Below are positions 12,293 to 24,100 of a stretch of DNA of 64,000 bases, one piece after another (position 1 is the stretch's first letter; every line of letters starts with the position of its first letter). The notes beneath the pieces are model-generated. The model saw only the letters and a list, made by a program, of their open reading frames with translations, was not told the origin of the DNA and ran no database searches. The position numbers were made by a program, and so were the translations under genes. Origin of the DNA: Kappaphycus alvarezii (lineage: Eukaryota; Rhodophyta; Florideophyceae; Gigartinales; Solieriaceae); NCBI GenBank assembly GCA_002205965.3, contig NADL03000556.1, positions 62,001 to 126,000 on the forward strand. Direction: 5' to 3'.

Positions 12293-12325
12293 ATCTGGAG
12301 CCACTCCTGGAGGGTGGCTCCAGAT
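12293..12325. repeat. Perfect 12-bp inverted repeat (hairpin)
   Basis: ATCTGGAGCCAC and its exact reverse complement are separated by nine bases. The hairpin is not followed by a T-run and sits about 100 bases before the decayed transposase frame. It could be part of that element's end or a chance structure. Confidence 0.55.
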
Positions 12326-12429
12326 TTCCAAATATTGACCAGCTCAAAATAATGCAGATGTGCGTTGTTGGACCCCATTACGTCCTAGACGCATCCTATC
12401 ATCACCAAATCGGCTGTGGAGCACGTCCT

Positions 12430-13523
12430 CCACTGTAACGCAGCAGCAATTGCCGCCTCTGCAGCAGCTACCTCTACTGCGATCATCGCCCTTTTTCATA
12501 CCAGAAAGAAGCAACGCCGGCAGCACCGCTCATAATCCAGCCCGAAGTAAAAGCGGGCGGCGATTATCTCGCCACGCTGCTCCGTAAACACAGCTCCATG
12601 GAAGCAGGTGTTATCCTGTGGCACTGACGACGATTCTCTTGTCTCATTGAACGTGGATCGCTTCCACTTGTTAGAGACTCTCCTCCTCCTGTTCACGGTA
12701 GAAAGAGCAAATTGCAACTATGATAGCCCTTATCGCGAGGAATTAAGAAGAAGGGAAGGAATCCACAACTGGACACGGTGGACTTGTTAGCCCTTTCGTT
12801 GTGGCATATTCGTACGAGGGGTACTTTGTATTCGATTTGTCCAATGTTTGGTATTGTTCCCAGTACTGTTGGCGTTTAGATCGACTAATACCTGGAGGTG
12901 ATCTTTTCAGTTGTCAAACGAAAGGAAACAACGAATTTCGCTGTGCAGTGGCCGTCCCAGATAGGGATGTGGCATTCTGCATACATATTTGAAACGAACA
13001 GAAAATATGGACGGCTTCTCAAGAATTTTCTTGCTATGAACAACGTTGGCAGGATGCCATTTGCAGATTACAATGACCCCTATCTTCAAGACGCTTACTT
13101 CGCGGGCTTCACGCAGAACGTGGAGGTAACTAGTCTTTTTATGTGGAACTTTCTGGGAGAGATAATTCATGCAGGTGTGAAAAATCCGGACAGATGGTAC
13201 GGCAAGAAGCTTTCCGGCGTCTCCGGCCTCTATTTAGGGTTTCCGGCCTCTATTTTCCCAGACTTCAGGACAAAATGACACATTCACGGTTCGCTATTCT
13301 AGGCGAAAGCTCGTTCGTCATCAATATAAGTGTCACACATGGGAAGGTTTTACGCGGTCGGGAAACAAACGAAGGTCATAACAAACTGGAGTCCACAGCA
13401 CTCGCTATCGTTGATATTATTCTACAGAGGGCTATTTTTAGCGAGCGGAAGTATGCGGAATGTAGTGTGCGGGAGATAAGAGGACCTTTCCAGCCCTTGA
13501 AAGTACCCCTTTCAGTTGATTAG
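12430..13523 (+). pseudogene. Decayed DDE-type transposase (DNA transposon)
   Basis: Segments in all three forward frames join as one family. An Ala-rich start and a PEVKAGGDYLATLLRKH segment lead to DLLALSLWHIRTRGTLYSIC, then VVKRKETTNFAVQWPSQ, DYNDPYLQDAYFAGFT, FLGEIIHAGVKNPDRWYGKK, a GLYFP turn and a C-terminal SERKYAECSVREIRGPF. This order matches the DDE superfamily endonucleases related to Harbinger. Several frameshifts and stops are present, including TAG at 12,877 where tryptophan is expected and TAA at 12,886. Near the catalytic positions Asn replaces an expected Asp in the strand before GEIIHA, and Glu stands where LGDSAF-type Asp is usual. The copy is inactive. Terminal repeats were not found. 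Confidence 0.75.
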
Positions 13524-13639
13524 AGGAAGCGCGGTCGGCTCCTCCGCATCTTTGTGCACATGTATAATTTTTGTACACATAAGATATGTCTTAAACAGCT
13601 TTGTAAAACCTACGCACGACAAAATAGCAAGTAGCAAGG
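13524..13639. other. Short spacer between transposase remnant and Ty3 fossil
   Basis: AT-rich DNA with several TGTACA motifs and no coding signal. Confidence 0.5.
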
Positions 13640-16435
13640 ATTAACAATGGTGTTGAGCCCCTTCTACTGGTCCTGGCCCACTTTCACTGCAGCAAACCAT
13701 CTCAAAACGCAGAGAACCACTTCTGACGTCCCCTAGAGCACCCTTTAAAAGACGAGAACTTCGATCTTTGTCAAGTTCCCACCGGTCTCGATTGGGGTTC
13801 ATTTCCTGCAGCATTTGAAACATCTGTGCTATTATCGAGTTCGTCGGCTGCCGGCTCTCCGCTACCTCCTCTTTCACCATGTTACGCACAGCTCCAACAT
13901 CTATGCTCCCTCCATCCTCAGTGAGAACCTATGATAACGTTCCGATGTTGTCCTACATCTTGTCAGCATGCTCAGGAAGGATATCCTCGCCCTTATTTTT
14001 TTCCTTCTTGATACGCCTGTAGCCGCATTCTTGCGCTTTTTTGACTGTTGAAAGGCCCCAGCTCATCGGTTTTCCATCCACTTCCGGCCAACAGCCGGCC
14101 TAGCCCGACAGGAAATTTGATGGTACCTCTCATCAAAAGGTTATTATTGTTTGCGTCGCAAATATCGTGTAGCGGCCCCGCCTCTATTTTTTGCTCAACT
14201 TCCAGCGAAAGCTCGGACCCTCTGATGAAGTTTGGTCCTGTCCCCGTGTCTAGTACTGACATCACCCTTCTAGTAAGTGACGAAGTCACTCTGATGTCTG
14301 CATAGACTTTATAATTGCGCTTGGCAAGCACTTATATCCTTTCAGGGGTCTTGGGTTTCTTGAATAATATCGATGACCTTTTCAAGACTAACTTTTGGAC
14401 TGTTGTCCTGTTCATTATTACCTTCCGTCGGAAGTGAGATCGTTCCGGGGATGCTGGCACCCCTCCCCCTTCTGGGAAACTCCCTCAGTCAGTTTCCCAA
14501 CTGGGTCGCCGAACCGGCTGTGGCCTTTTGTTGTGTCGCTGATATTGGTGTATCCGAGACGGATAAGCTTGCTGCTGTGCCAGTCGTCTCTTGTTCAAGA
14601 ATCCGACGGATCCGCTGGTAAATTGTGTGTGGCAACTTCACTTCTTCATTGGAGGTCATTTCTCAAATTTCTTCAGGACTGTTTCGCGATCCCTTAAGGG
14701 ATGTACGCACTCCTGTGCGATGTGGCCTAGTGCGTAGCACTGGTGGCAAATGAGGTGATGTCTCTTGCCGTTGTGCAGACTGGACTTGGGATCCCGTTGG
14801 GATGAAACTAGTCTGCCAACTTGGATGGCAGAACTTCTTTCGATAATTTTGGTATGGAACACGCGGCGCGTGCAACAGGCTTTAGCTTTCGAATGGAAAT
14901 ATGGGCTCCGACGGAGGATGTGCCCTTTCCATCTCCTCTGAGATTGTTGGCTCCTCACTTTACGAGGCCCCCTCTCCATACCCTTCTTGCAGAAGGTTCA
15001 CGTCTTGGCTATGCACGTCAGGATCTTGTGAATGTGACTCTCTTGAGTCACTTGAAGAATTTAACAAGCTCAACGATACTTTTGCCTGCCACCGGTGCTG
15101 GAGTGTCTTGGACTTTGGCGGCTATGCCGCTCTTCGGGTCGGTGGCCTCGCCACATTGTCCACTGAAACCCGTTGGTTTTGTGATGACCGTGCTCGGACT
15201 GCCTCTCGTTCGGGTTGGGCGTAATCCACGAGCTCAAGAAACGTTAATCGTCGATGCGCCTCCCTATGTTGTGCCACGACTGCCCTTGTGGCCTTGTCAA
15301 GACCGTCAACGAACATTATCATTAACTCTGGTGATGAATGTACATTACCGCAGAGGTTTGAAGCGTCTGTCAGAAGCATGTAATATGTCCTCTTTTCTTC
15401 CGTCGGAAGCTGTTATACACCTCGCAGATGTAGCACAGCGTTGCGTATGCCGTCATTATTTGCGTAGCTACGAAGTAGCCACTGTACGGCCTCCGGTCAA
15501 GACTTGATTCCTCCTTGGTCCTGGGACATTGTTTCCGACATGGAGCGAAACTTTCTACAAGAATTCCGGTAGGAATCTGAAAGCTTGACTTTCTTTCATA
15601 CCTTGCAGGTTGCATTCTCTTACTGACTTCTGCAACAAGTCCAATACGAACATGTCATCCTCAACGGAGAAGGAATCATCCGTCCGGATTTTGGTTACTA
15701 TACGCTTCGCGTAATCACGGATCTTTACCGATTCTCGGGATGACAACGTCTTCGAAGTATTTTCCAAACGATAAGTCCCGTAGGACAAAATCCTCTCGAG
15801 AGGTGGTAAGTGGGGTGGAGCTCATGTAGCCCCTTCCATGATGGACCGCGTCGTCATTGAGACACAAGGAAACGGAGATTCCCTAGGTCTTGCTAGACCT
15901 TTTGCTTTTCCTAGATCCAGCAGATCGCTTGAAACTTGAGGTGTAACCTCTTTCATCAAGTTCCGAGCCGGAAATGTCTGTGTCCGATGACGAATCCTCA
16001 CTGGGATGCTTACAGTCCGGATCAGATGCATCTGATGACGATGAACTGTTGCTCGAGCTGAGATCCCTTCGATCATAATAGCGCTTGCTCTTCTGAGTTT
16101 GTTTTCTCTTCTTTCGAGAACTAATTTTGGCCTTCTTCGAAGTCGTTTTCCTTTTGGACCTGTCCTTGCGGGTTCTTATCTCGTTCGACCCTGAAGGTTC
16201 TTCTGGTTTTTCTGAAGCTGCCGCTTCTTTTGTATTTCTCACTGCTGCTCCAGATTCATTATCCGACGGATAATTTTGTTGGGCCTGTACCTCTTCAAAG
16301 GATTCTTTAGTGGCTGAAGCCTCGAGGCGCCCAATTCTCTGTGAGACACGATCAATCCGATCTTCCGTGTGGCCATTCCCCTCGACCAGGCCTTCAAGGG
16401 CTCTGTTAGCATCTGTGCGGAACGCACCCACATCT
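13640..16435 (-). mobile_element. Ty3/gypsy-type gag-protease fossil
   Basis: Read right to left, the parts are as follows. First comes a charged gag start with Ser/Lys/Arg-rich low-complexity tracts (about 16,430-15,880). A gag core follows (about 15,790-15,120), then a CCHC zinc knuckle near 14,740 and an aspartic protease with a VLDTGTGPNFIR active-site region near 14,260. Reverse transcriptase and integrase are absent; the DNA past the protease holds only an unassigned short frame. No LTR pair was recognised. Broken in roughly ten or more places, so it is an old fragment. Confidence 0.7.
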
Positions 16436-17352
16436 CTCTACAAGAATTAAGTACTGCAAGCGATTCTTCAGAGTCGGGAATATTTTTTTCAAGAGACTGC
16501 TGTCTTGCCTAGATTTGTAAGATCGTATCTGTTGGTGAGTCTACGGCTCTTTGAAATTAATCACGCAGCTGCGTTTTCATCGTTTCCATTCTCTCGAAGA
16601 GCATTATCTTTGGCTCAACCGCAGCCTCGTCTGCATTACAATCCAAACTTGATCGTTATGTACCGCGAATCCTCGAAGAGGAAATGGACCCGGTACGGGT
16701 TTTGAAAGCTGGTTTTTGTTGATGTTGCGTCCGGTGGACATGTTCTAGTTAGGAGACCAAAATATGTGGTGCAACACACCGAAACAGCCCTGAAAGGGAG
16801 ACAAAGGAAAATGCTTACGGCAATAAGAGGGGGATAAGCTGATGGTTGTGCAACTACCGGGTATCCGTCGGACCCGCGTTCCCTTTAAGCCCCGTGAAGG
16901 GCAGCAGCTCATAGCCTGACAAGCGGAGTTGGTAGAGGCTTGGCAAGTCAGAAGGGGAAAGACTCGTAGAGTCAGAATAGGACACACGAGTGTCTAGAAC
17001 AATGTCACATCGGGTGTCATGAAAACAAAGGGGGAGTCCGCAGGGCTAAGATAGATGGCGACGCCACGTAAGGAAAAATTAGTCCAGGGAACTAAAACGG
17101 CGAAAGGAACAAGTAAAATGGACGGAGAGTTGCGGCCGAGGCCGAGCGAAGGTGTCGCGCATAGCGCTACGGCGGGCGAGCGAGTCTTTAAAGGGGATTT
17201 ACATCCTCCTACAGGTCACGACGCGAGGCGTCACGGGTTTTGGCTACAGTACGCCGATGGAGACAAACGAACGCGCAAGCGCACGAAACAACAGAGGGAT
17301 GAAAAATAAAAGGGGCGAAGCTCCATGGGTGATCGTTCCGCAAGATACAAAG
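16436..17352. other. Noncoding, purine-rich, possible LTR or leader DNA
   Basis: No motif-bearing frame is present. The composition (long A/G-rich runs, few stops on the plus strand between about 17,050 and 17,400) resembles the untranslated part of an LTR element. It lies between the start of the minus-strand gag and the plus-strand Copia fossil, so it may contain the LTR of either. Confidence 0.35.
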
Positions 17353-17520
17353 GGGGACCACAGGGGAAAGAGATAGCTATAACCGCAGACGCGTGGGTTC
17401 CGCGCAAAGTTAGGTGGGGACGCGAAGATGGGAGGTAATTCCAGAGCCAAGCCTTTGGTAGCTGTTTACTTGGGGCGCTACAAGATGACCCGTAATAAAT
17501 AATGGCTGTGCTAGCTGCCA
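17353..17520 (+). repeat. Diverged repeat shared with 48.86-49.01 kb, probably a Copia LTR piece
   Basis: The two copies share the same order of short blocks: AGCTATAACC or GGCTATAACC, then GAGCCAA, CCTTTG, GCTGTTTA and an ATAAATAA-like end. By eye they agree at roughly two thirds of positions. This copy lies about 420 bases before the start of a Copia gag, where a 5' LTR would be expected. Confidence 0.5.
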
Positions 17521-17943
17521 CCGTAGTTAGGAAAAGTGTTAGACTAATAGCTACCGTAAGCTGAAATAAATATCAGGACTCATACCGGTCCGCGGCAAGC
17601 CCCGACTGGGGTTCGTTGCCATCTCATCCTGACAGAATGATCTACTGTAAACACAGTGTCGAAATCCGGCAAATAAAATGAATCATTGATCCCATCCAAA
17701 TACCGGACCGGTCATTTTACTACATCAAGTTTTCAATTATTTTTCCCTCGCTTGAGTCCAAGTACAAATTTGTGCTTGTGAGGTATTTCCGACGCACCGA
17801 AGCTTGTTACAGGTTCGCTTGTGACTCGAGCTTTTCGTGCATGCACCCATTGGTACCAACTATACTTCCCTCTGGGCGGTAGTTAGTAACTGTCAGTCAT
17901 ATTGTTATACCCAAGTTTTACTATTCAATTTGTGTTTCCCGCC

Positions 17944-19350
17944 ATGTCTGACAGCGACACTATAAAGTAAACGTCATCTGGACTGAGAATACCTTGGTTT
18001 CATGGCGAAATAGGGGATGATTATGCGCTACGGAGACATCGTTTACGCGCTATATGCCGTGTGAAGGGATTCTGGGAGGTCGTGGAAAACTCGAATGTGA
18101 CTTTCGAATCCACCGGCACTGGGGATTCACCCTCCCAACTCGACTCTCGAACTTTGTCTAAACGTAAGAAGGCCTCAAGAATAATCATTTATGCCCTTGG
18201 AAATGCTACTTTATGATTTGTTGTGGAGGCCGATGATGGACCCGCACGCATCCTCAAGCTTTTGGGCTGTCGATATGCCTCCAATAGGACTGTATCACTT
18301 ATTACCGTGCAGACCCAACTGTTCCGAATGACATGGAAAGGTCAGGATATGTGCACCTACATTGATCAGTTCACCGGTTTGTTTGGATAGCTGGAGCGTA
18401 TGGGTAATTAGGGAATTTTACTGTTTTTAGGGGTCCCTAGGGGATTTTTGACTAAAAACCCTAAATCGACGAAATCAGAGACGCATAAGGCATCGATTTA
18501 ACTTGTCTCAATTGATCCATCATGTTCACTAGAGTCAACTGCTGCTGCTCTTCGTACTAATGATGTCGATAAAATCACTTGGAACTAAGTTTACACTACT
18601 CTGATTGATGAATACAATGCAAATATGTCACTCGGATCAATTTTGGTGTCACCCACCATCGATTAAGTCGTCGGAAAAAATAAAAAGAAGGGTCGGTCAA
18701 TGAGAAAGGGTTCTACCGATTAAAAGTCGGACTCGGACAACTCAGAAGTAGAAAGTACTGTTCGGGCTTTCTCAGTTCCACGGAAGTCATGGAAGGATGT
18801 CAATGCCAACAAGAAGCTGCACTGTGACTTCTGTGGAAGAACAGGACACACTAAAGATCGATATTTCATCAACCCTGACAACAAGGACAACAAATTATCG
18901 CAGAAAGCTCTTGACCGATTTTAAGGTAAAGGAAAGTCCAAGGCAGAACTAAGTTCCAAACCTGGCAAAAAAATTGACATTTATGGTACACTAGTTCAAA
19001 GTTCTTCAATATTTCCTCCGAAAAATAATCAATCATGTGCCGAAAGTAGTCCTACCGGACACTTTTTCCACTCTGAAGCTCTATTTGTTCTTGGCAGTCT
19101 CAAAGACTGTGAAGAGACTCCGGTGTTGTTGGCAGATAAGAGTACAGTGTATTCTACCCGTGCAGGAGAAGTTATAATTCCTTTCCAAAATGCGGACATA
19201 TTACTGCACAAAGTATTTCTGATCCCCGTTCTTGGATAAAACCTTGTGTACATCGGCAGACTTGCTGATAGTGAGAGTGCGTTACTTCAACCCGATGAAA
19301 TTCCTCAATGCGGTAAGACCTTCAAAAAAAGGAGGTACCAAACTCTCTGT
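17944..19350 (+). mobile_element. Copia-type gag-protease fossil
   Basis: The translated stretch contains a Copia-style gag (IIIYALGNATL, LLGCRYAS and SLITVQTQLFRM blocks), a CCHC-like knuckle near 18,825 and a protease C-terminal part ending FLIPVLG-NLVYIGRLAD near 19,260. Integrase, reverse transcriptase and RNase H do not follow. It is a truncated, old copy with about ten breaks. The shared repeat upstream may be its 5' LTR. Confidence 0.7.
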
Positions 19351-20850
19351 TTTTATAATACCGATCTTTTTTTTGTAGGAATGTGTTCCTCTCCACAAAC
19401 TTCTGTCTTCTTCATCCCTGAACCTTGATTTTTCAAAACAACTCTTACCACCAATTTTCTTTTACTAACAAAACCATGAAACGAATTTCCCCCATGAATC
19501 CAAATTCACTGTACAACTCAATTTCCATTTTATCTCTGAGGATTTTGGTGCTCTTTTTTAAAAAGAGAAATCTTTCGACTCGTGATCCGCTTCGCCCTCC
19601 AAATTCAGTCCCGATATTTTATCAAGCAGATTTTTAAATATTGCTCTGATTGCATGTAAATTCGAAGCTACGACATTGCCTTGTAATTTTTAATTTCTTC
19701 CAAGGCCATGAAACATTTCGAGGGCGTCGCCCTATTAAAAGTTCGAAATAGACGTCGTTTAGGCAAAAAACCCGCCATTAACGACCGCATCTTCTAACCA
19801 CGTCTTTTTGCCCTCGGCATGACCAACCTCCCCGTCCCTCACCATCGCCAAGTCATCCAAAGGCCGTCGCTCCCTCAACGCTCTAACCTTGATGGCCAAT
19901 GGAACAAACACATATGATGATTATTGTAAAAGAATGTACCGGGACGCGTTCGGGAGTAGGTCCGCCGGCACTGCTTTGAGGAGGCAGAATAGGCAGAGGA
20001 GGAGATAAAGGAAGAGGAGACAGAAGAAGAGGTAAAAGAGAAGGAGTCTGAGGCTGAGGTGGAAGGATCAGAAGGTGAGGAGAACTCAGTGTACCCGTGG
20101 GAGCCACTACTGTACAACGGTGGGGGGGCTGCTATGGAGAAAGGGGAGGAAATGAGGGAGTAATCGTTATTTCTAACTCTTCTGACAAGGATGAAGAGGA
20201 GGATGAGTAGGATGAAGGGAAGGGAGAAATAGAAAGTGTTGGAATGGTGAGGCGGGGATAGACAGTATGGACTAGGTGTTCCCGACGCTGGAACTCTATG
20301 CGGGCATATTTAGTGGTTTGGATGTCGCCCAGGACGAAATAGTGAATTTTAAGCCGTTCGCGGATAGTTGTGGGGATCGATTGGGTGGAATAGGTATTTT
20401 GGAGGAATTATTTGGCTCTGATTTCAAAGACTAAGATTGTAAGGAATAAATCTAGATATTTATCCCGATAGTTTCTGCTGTTAATCTTTCTTGTTCACAC
20501 GATTTCATTTTATTCATTTTGAGGAATTAGTATGTTTGTTTGAGACTTATAGGTTAACCAAAAAGTCTATATAAGCTGAGTGAATTGCTTCCTCTTCACG
20601 AGGTCAAGCAATTTGGCAGACAATTTCAAGTCAAGTCCCGAGTAGTAGGAGATTGGAAGTCAACTTCAGACCCAAGAACCATTTTTCTTACACTGGTCAC
20701 AGAGCATCACTGGTAGACCCTACCCCTTCTATACTTACTTGTAGCCCTCTCAACTGTCGTCCCTAAGTACCACTTTTTGTTCGCTCAAAAATACGACGGT
20801 AGCGCTTTTGTCGCTTGCAACAACTCAATCGTGAAGTAATTGGTTCTAAG
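19351..20850. other. No supported gene; one acidic coding-like tract
   Basis: Between about 19,980 and 20,160 the plus strand is GA-rich and reads as a Glu-rich acidic peptide. At 20,279-20,434 a short open stretch reads as a normal-looking C-terminus (VFPTLELYAGIFSG at its start). These could be the end of an unidentified decayed gene. The remainder is AT-rich noncoding DNA. Confidence 0.3.
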
Positions 20851-21160
20851 TGTTGATGACAGTGGCTGGAAGCTGGTTTTTATGCGTTTTTAGTACTATC
20901 TGTGACGATTTTTTAGGGTAACGTACTGTACTTTATATCTTTTTACCTAGTAGTTTTAATCATTTTTTAAGGTCGAGTACAGTAATGTACAGTAAGCACA
21001 CTACTGTACCGATAAATCTCAGCCAAAGACGCTCGGGTGTCTGTTATATAGGTAGCAACCGAGTCGGTTGTGCAACTCTCAGGAGGAAGCGTTGACCTAG
21101 CGACCCCCCTCTACTTCTAAACCTACGCCTATTGTCTTCTTCCCTATTTCGCTCCCATCA
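20851..21160 (+). repeat. 5' LTR of the Ty3 element
   Basis: It begins TGTTGATGAC and ends CTCCCATCA. A TTATATAGG box at 21,044 is the likely Pol II promoter and is conserved in the 3' copy. GTACAGTA-type motifs occur inside it. About 23 differences and two short gaps separate it from the 3' LTR by eye. Confidence 0.9.
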
Positions 21161-21178
21161 TGGTACTCTTGCGCAGGG
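21161..21178 (+). promoter_or_regulatory. Primer-binding site directly after the 5' LTR
   Basis: TGGTACTCTTGCGCAGG begins at the first base after the LTR. It starts TGGT, the complement of the universal tRNA ACCA end, so this is the expected primer-binding site. The gag frame's first ATG uses the last LTR base and the first two bases of this site. Confidence 0.55.
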
Positions 21179-24100
21179 CCGATACTTCCAGCGCCAGCGC
21201 GGTTGTGTTCGACGGCACGAGCGATGTGCGAAAATTCTTCTTCTTCTTTGAGAATGTCGCGATGCCATCCAAAACTGACGTGGAGAAAGCTCTCACTTTC
21301 CTCGCACACCTAGACGGCTCAGCGTTCGACTTCTATTACGATACGTTTGCGTCGAATAGTGAGCTCGTCTCCGATGCGAAAAACTACGCTGAGGTTAAAC
21401 AGAAGTTTCTCGAGCATTTCGCGAAGGATGAAGACCCGGGGGACGTCATCCGCAAAGCCCTAGAGATTGGGCTTGAACTAGAATACATTCTTGGTTCTTT
21501 GAGTAAAATTGAACGCATCTACGAGAAGGCGTGGTTCGACAAAATCGCCAGGTTCGGACTCCTTCGCACTGCCGCCTGTCGACGCAAGGAGCTGCAGCAA
21601 TTCTTGGCATTTCGGGGACCCAAAGATTATCCGGGAATCGTCAAGGCGCTGAAGGACTTTCACTCTAATCGTGTGTCGTTTGCTGATTCTTCTAGCCGTA
21701 CTACTGAAGTTCCGCCGGCAAGGTTGCTGGTTCGCCCGGACTCGAGGTCTAGGAACATCGAAGACAAGGTGGACGCTCTAGCCGAAGACCTCTCGAAGTT
21801 GACTCTTTTTCTAAAGAACACTAAGGGAGATGACGGGGCTGGACCATTGCCAGCCCTAGGAAAAATAATAAGGTCCGCCAATGCTCTTATTGCAACGAGC
21901 TTGGCCATAACGCAATGAATTGCGAGAAGTTCACTAACGCAATGAATTGCGAGAAGAACCCGCATCGTAACACCCGCTGTTCCCTTTGCGGAAAGATGGG
22001 TCACTCAGATACTACGTGCAGGTCCGGTGGAAGAAGGGCTGCAATTCGAGAAGAAGCCCTCGCCAAGAAGAAAGAAGACGGGGAAGGAATTGACAGAGTG
22101 AATGTCCTCCGAGAAGACTCGTCCGAAACCGACACCTCACAAGACGAAGTAGAATATGTCGCGAAAAGAAACGCCGACGGAGAGGCATATCCAAACAGCC
22201 CCGTCAGGACAATCATGGAGGCATTCCGATCTCTCGCCTCGTAACTGGTCCCCACGCTCGCGTTATGCAGCCGGGCCTAGCCCTACCCCCGGAAGAATTT
22301 TGAATCATTAACCGTAAGAAGAAGGCAAAGAAATCGAACAGCGGGAAGAAGAATTCGAATAAGCTGCAGGAATACGTAGGAAAATACGACGTTGTTTCCG
22401 AGCTTGCGAATGTAAGTTGTGGTTTGAAATTCGGTCCGCTTCTCCGTGGAGATGCTGAAGGAGCTACCAAAGTCATGCGCCCTTTGTTGGGAAAACAGTC
22501 TATTTCACGTGTCGCAGTCGTTTCGAATTCGGGTCCTCGATTATTACGGTCGACTCAACTCAAAGTTTACGGTAACGAGGTCTGGGCTCTACTACACTCC
22601 GGAGCCGTACCGGACGTCATGTCAGCTGATTTGTCTAGACGTCTTTACCTCTCACCGAACTACACGTTTAAAAGGATAACTGTTGCGAACGGTGACAGCT
22701 CTTCCTGTGTAGGTTTGCTGGTCAAGGTCCCCACGACTATTTGGGACCAAGCCGTAAAAATAGACTTCCTTTTCATCGAGAAGTCTCCTGTCGACCTAAT
22801 AATAGGCCTCCCTACGCTAACAGCTATGCTTGCGAATATGGATTTCGGGGCACAGAGCTTCCGTTTAACCATTGGATCCGAAGAAGCTGTGCTCCCGCTC
22901 GAGCCTGATACTAAGTCTACCGAGAAGAAACTGGTCGAGGGCGAGGATATAGGGACTCCCAGTGAAGATTTTACCTCTGATTCGAACGCCGGTCCGGAGC
23001 CCTCGGACTTTTCGGAAGTAGAGCTGGTCCTAGCCATCCGCGAGGACAATTTTAACGGATCGAGCGACTGTCCCATCGGTGAGGAAAGCACCACCGACGA
23101 AGAAGAGAAGAAGGAGGAAATACGGGATGCTATGAGAGCTCGACAGGCTCATTTGGAAGAGGAAACGCAAAGCGAGATGAATTGTTTGCTTCGCGACACG
23201 GGAATTGTCGCCTGGACGATTCCCGTGTCGCGAAGCTATAGACGAGATACGTCCTGCCGCCGTGCCGACGAAGCATTCCTTCGAAAAGAAGGACCCTACC
23301 CCGATCTATCACAGGGCTCGCCGAATGTCGCCTCGACACAACGAAATCGCCCGTTGAGAAATCGACAACATGTTAGATGATGGGATCATCACCCAAGCGT
23401 CGTCGGCGTGGTCGTTCCCAGTGGTTGTCGTGACGAAAAAGGGCGGTAGGCATCGTTTCTGCGTGGAGTATCGCACTCTGAACCGCAAGATGAAGGCGGA
23501 TCGTTTGCCACTACCTAAAATAGAAGAGATCTTCGACGACGTAAAGGGTAGCTCTATATTCACCACCTTTGATTTGTTTGCTGGGTACTGGCAAATCCGT
23601 ATAGCCGAAGAGTGTAAGTAGATGACTACATTTGTCAGCCGTTTTGGTACTTTCAAGTTCGAGGTGATGCCATTTGGTCTAATGAACGCGCCGTCCACAT
23701 TGCAGCGCATGATGGATTACGTATTGAAGGACATTCTCTTTGCCCGTTTCTATCTTGATGATGTCATGATCTTCTCCGATTCTATGGAGGAGCATACTGA
23801 TCACTTATCTGTCGTTTTCAAGGCAGGCGGGGACGCAGGACTTAAACTTAAGATTACGAAATGCGCGTTTTCTATGCCAAGCGTAAAGCTGCTTGGTCAC
23901 TTCGTAGACAAGCGTGGAGTCCGCATCGACGACGAGAAGATTGATGCCATCAAAAGGGCCCCCGTTCCTACCAACTCAACGGAGTTGCGTAGCTTTCTTG
24001 GCCTCGCAGGATATTACCGTCGCTTCATCAAGGACTTTGCCGGAATACCCTTTGCTCTTCACGCAGCAACTTCGTGGGCAATAGGAAGCTCGAATGGACT

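Noticed and set aside
19875-20117. A Ser-rich minus-strand frame
   Set aside because: It is the complement of a GA-rich plus-strand tract; low-complexity composition explains it.
20846-20850. CTAAG before and CTGGG after the LTR-flanked Ty3 element as a target duplication
   Set aside because: Only three of five bases agree, too few to claim.
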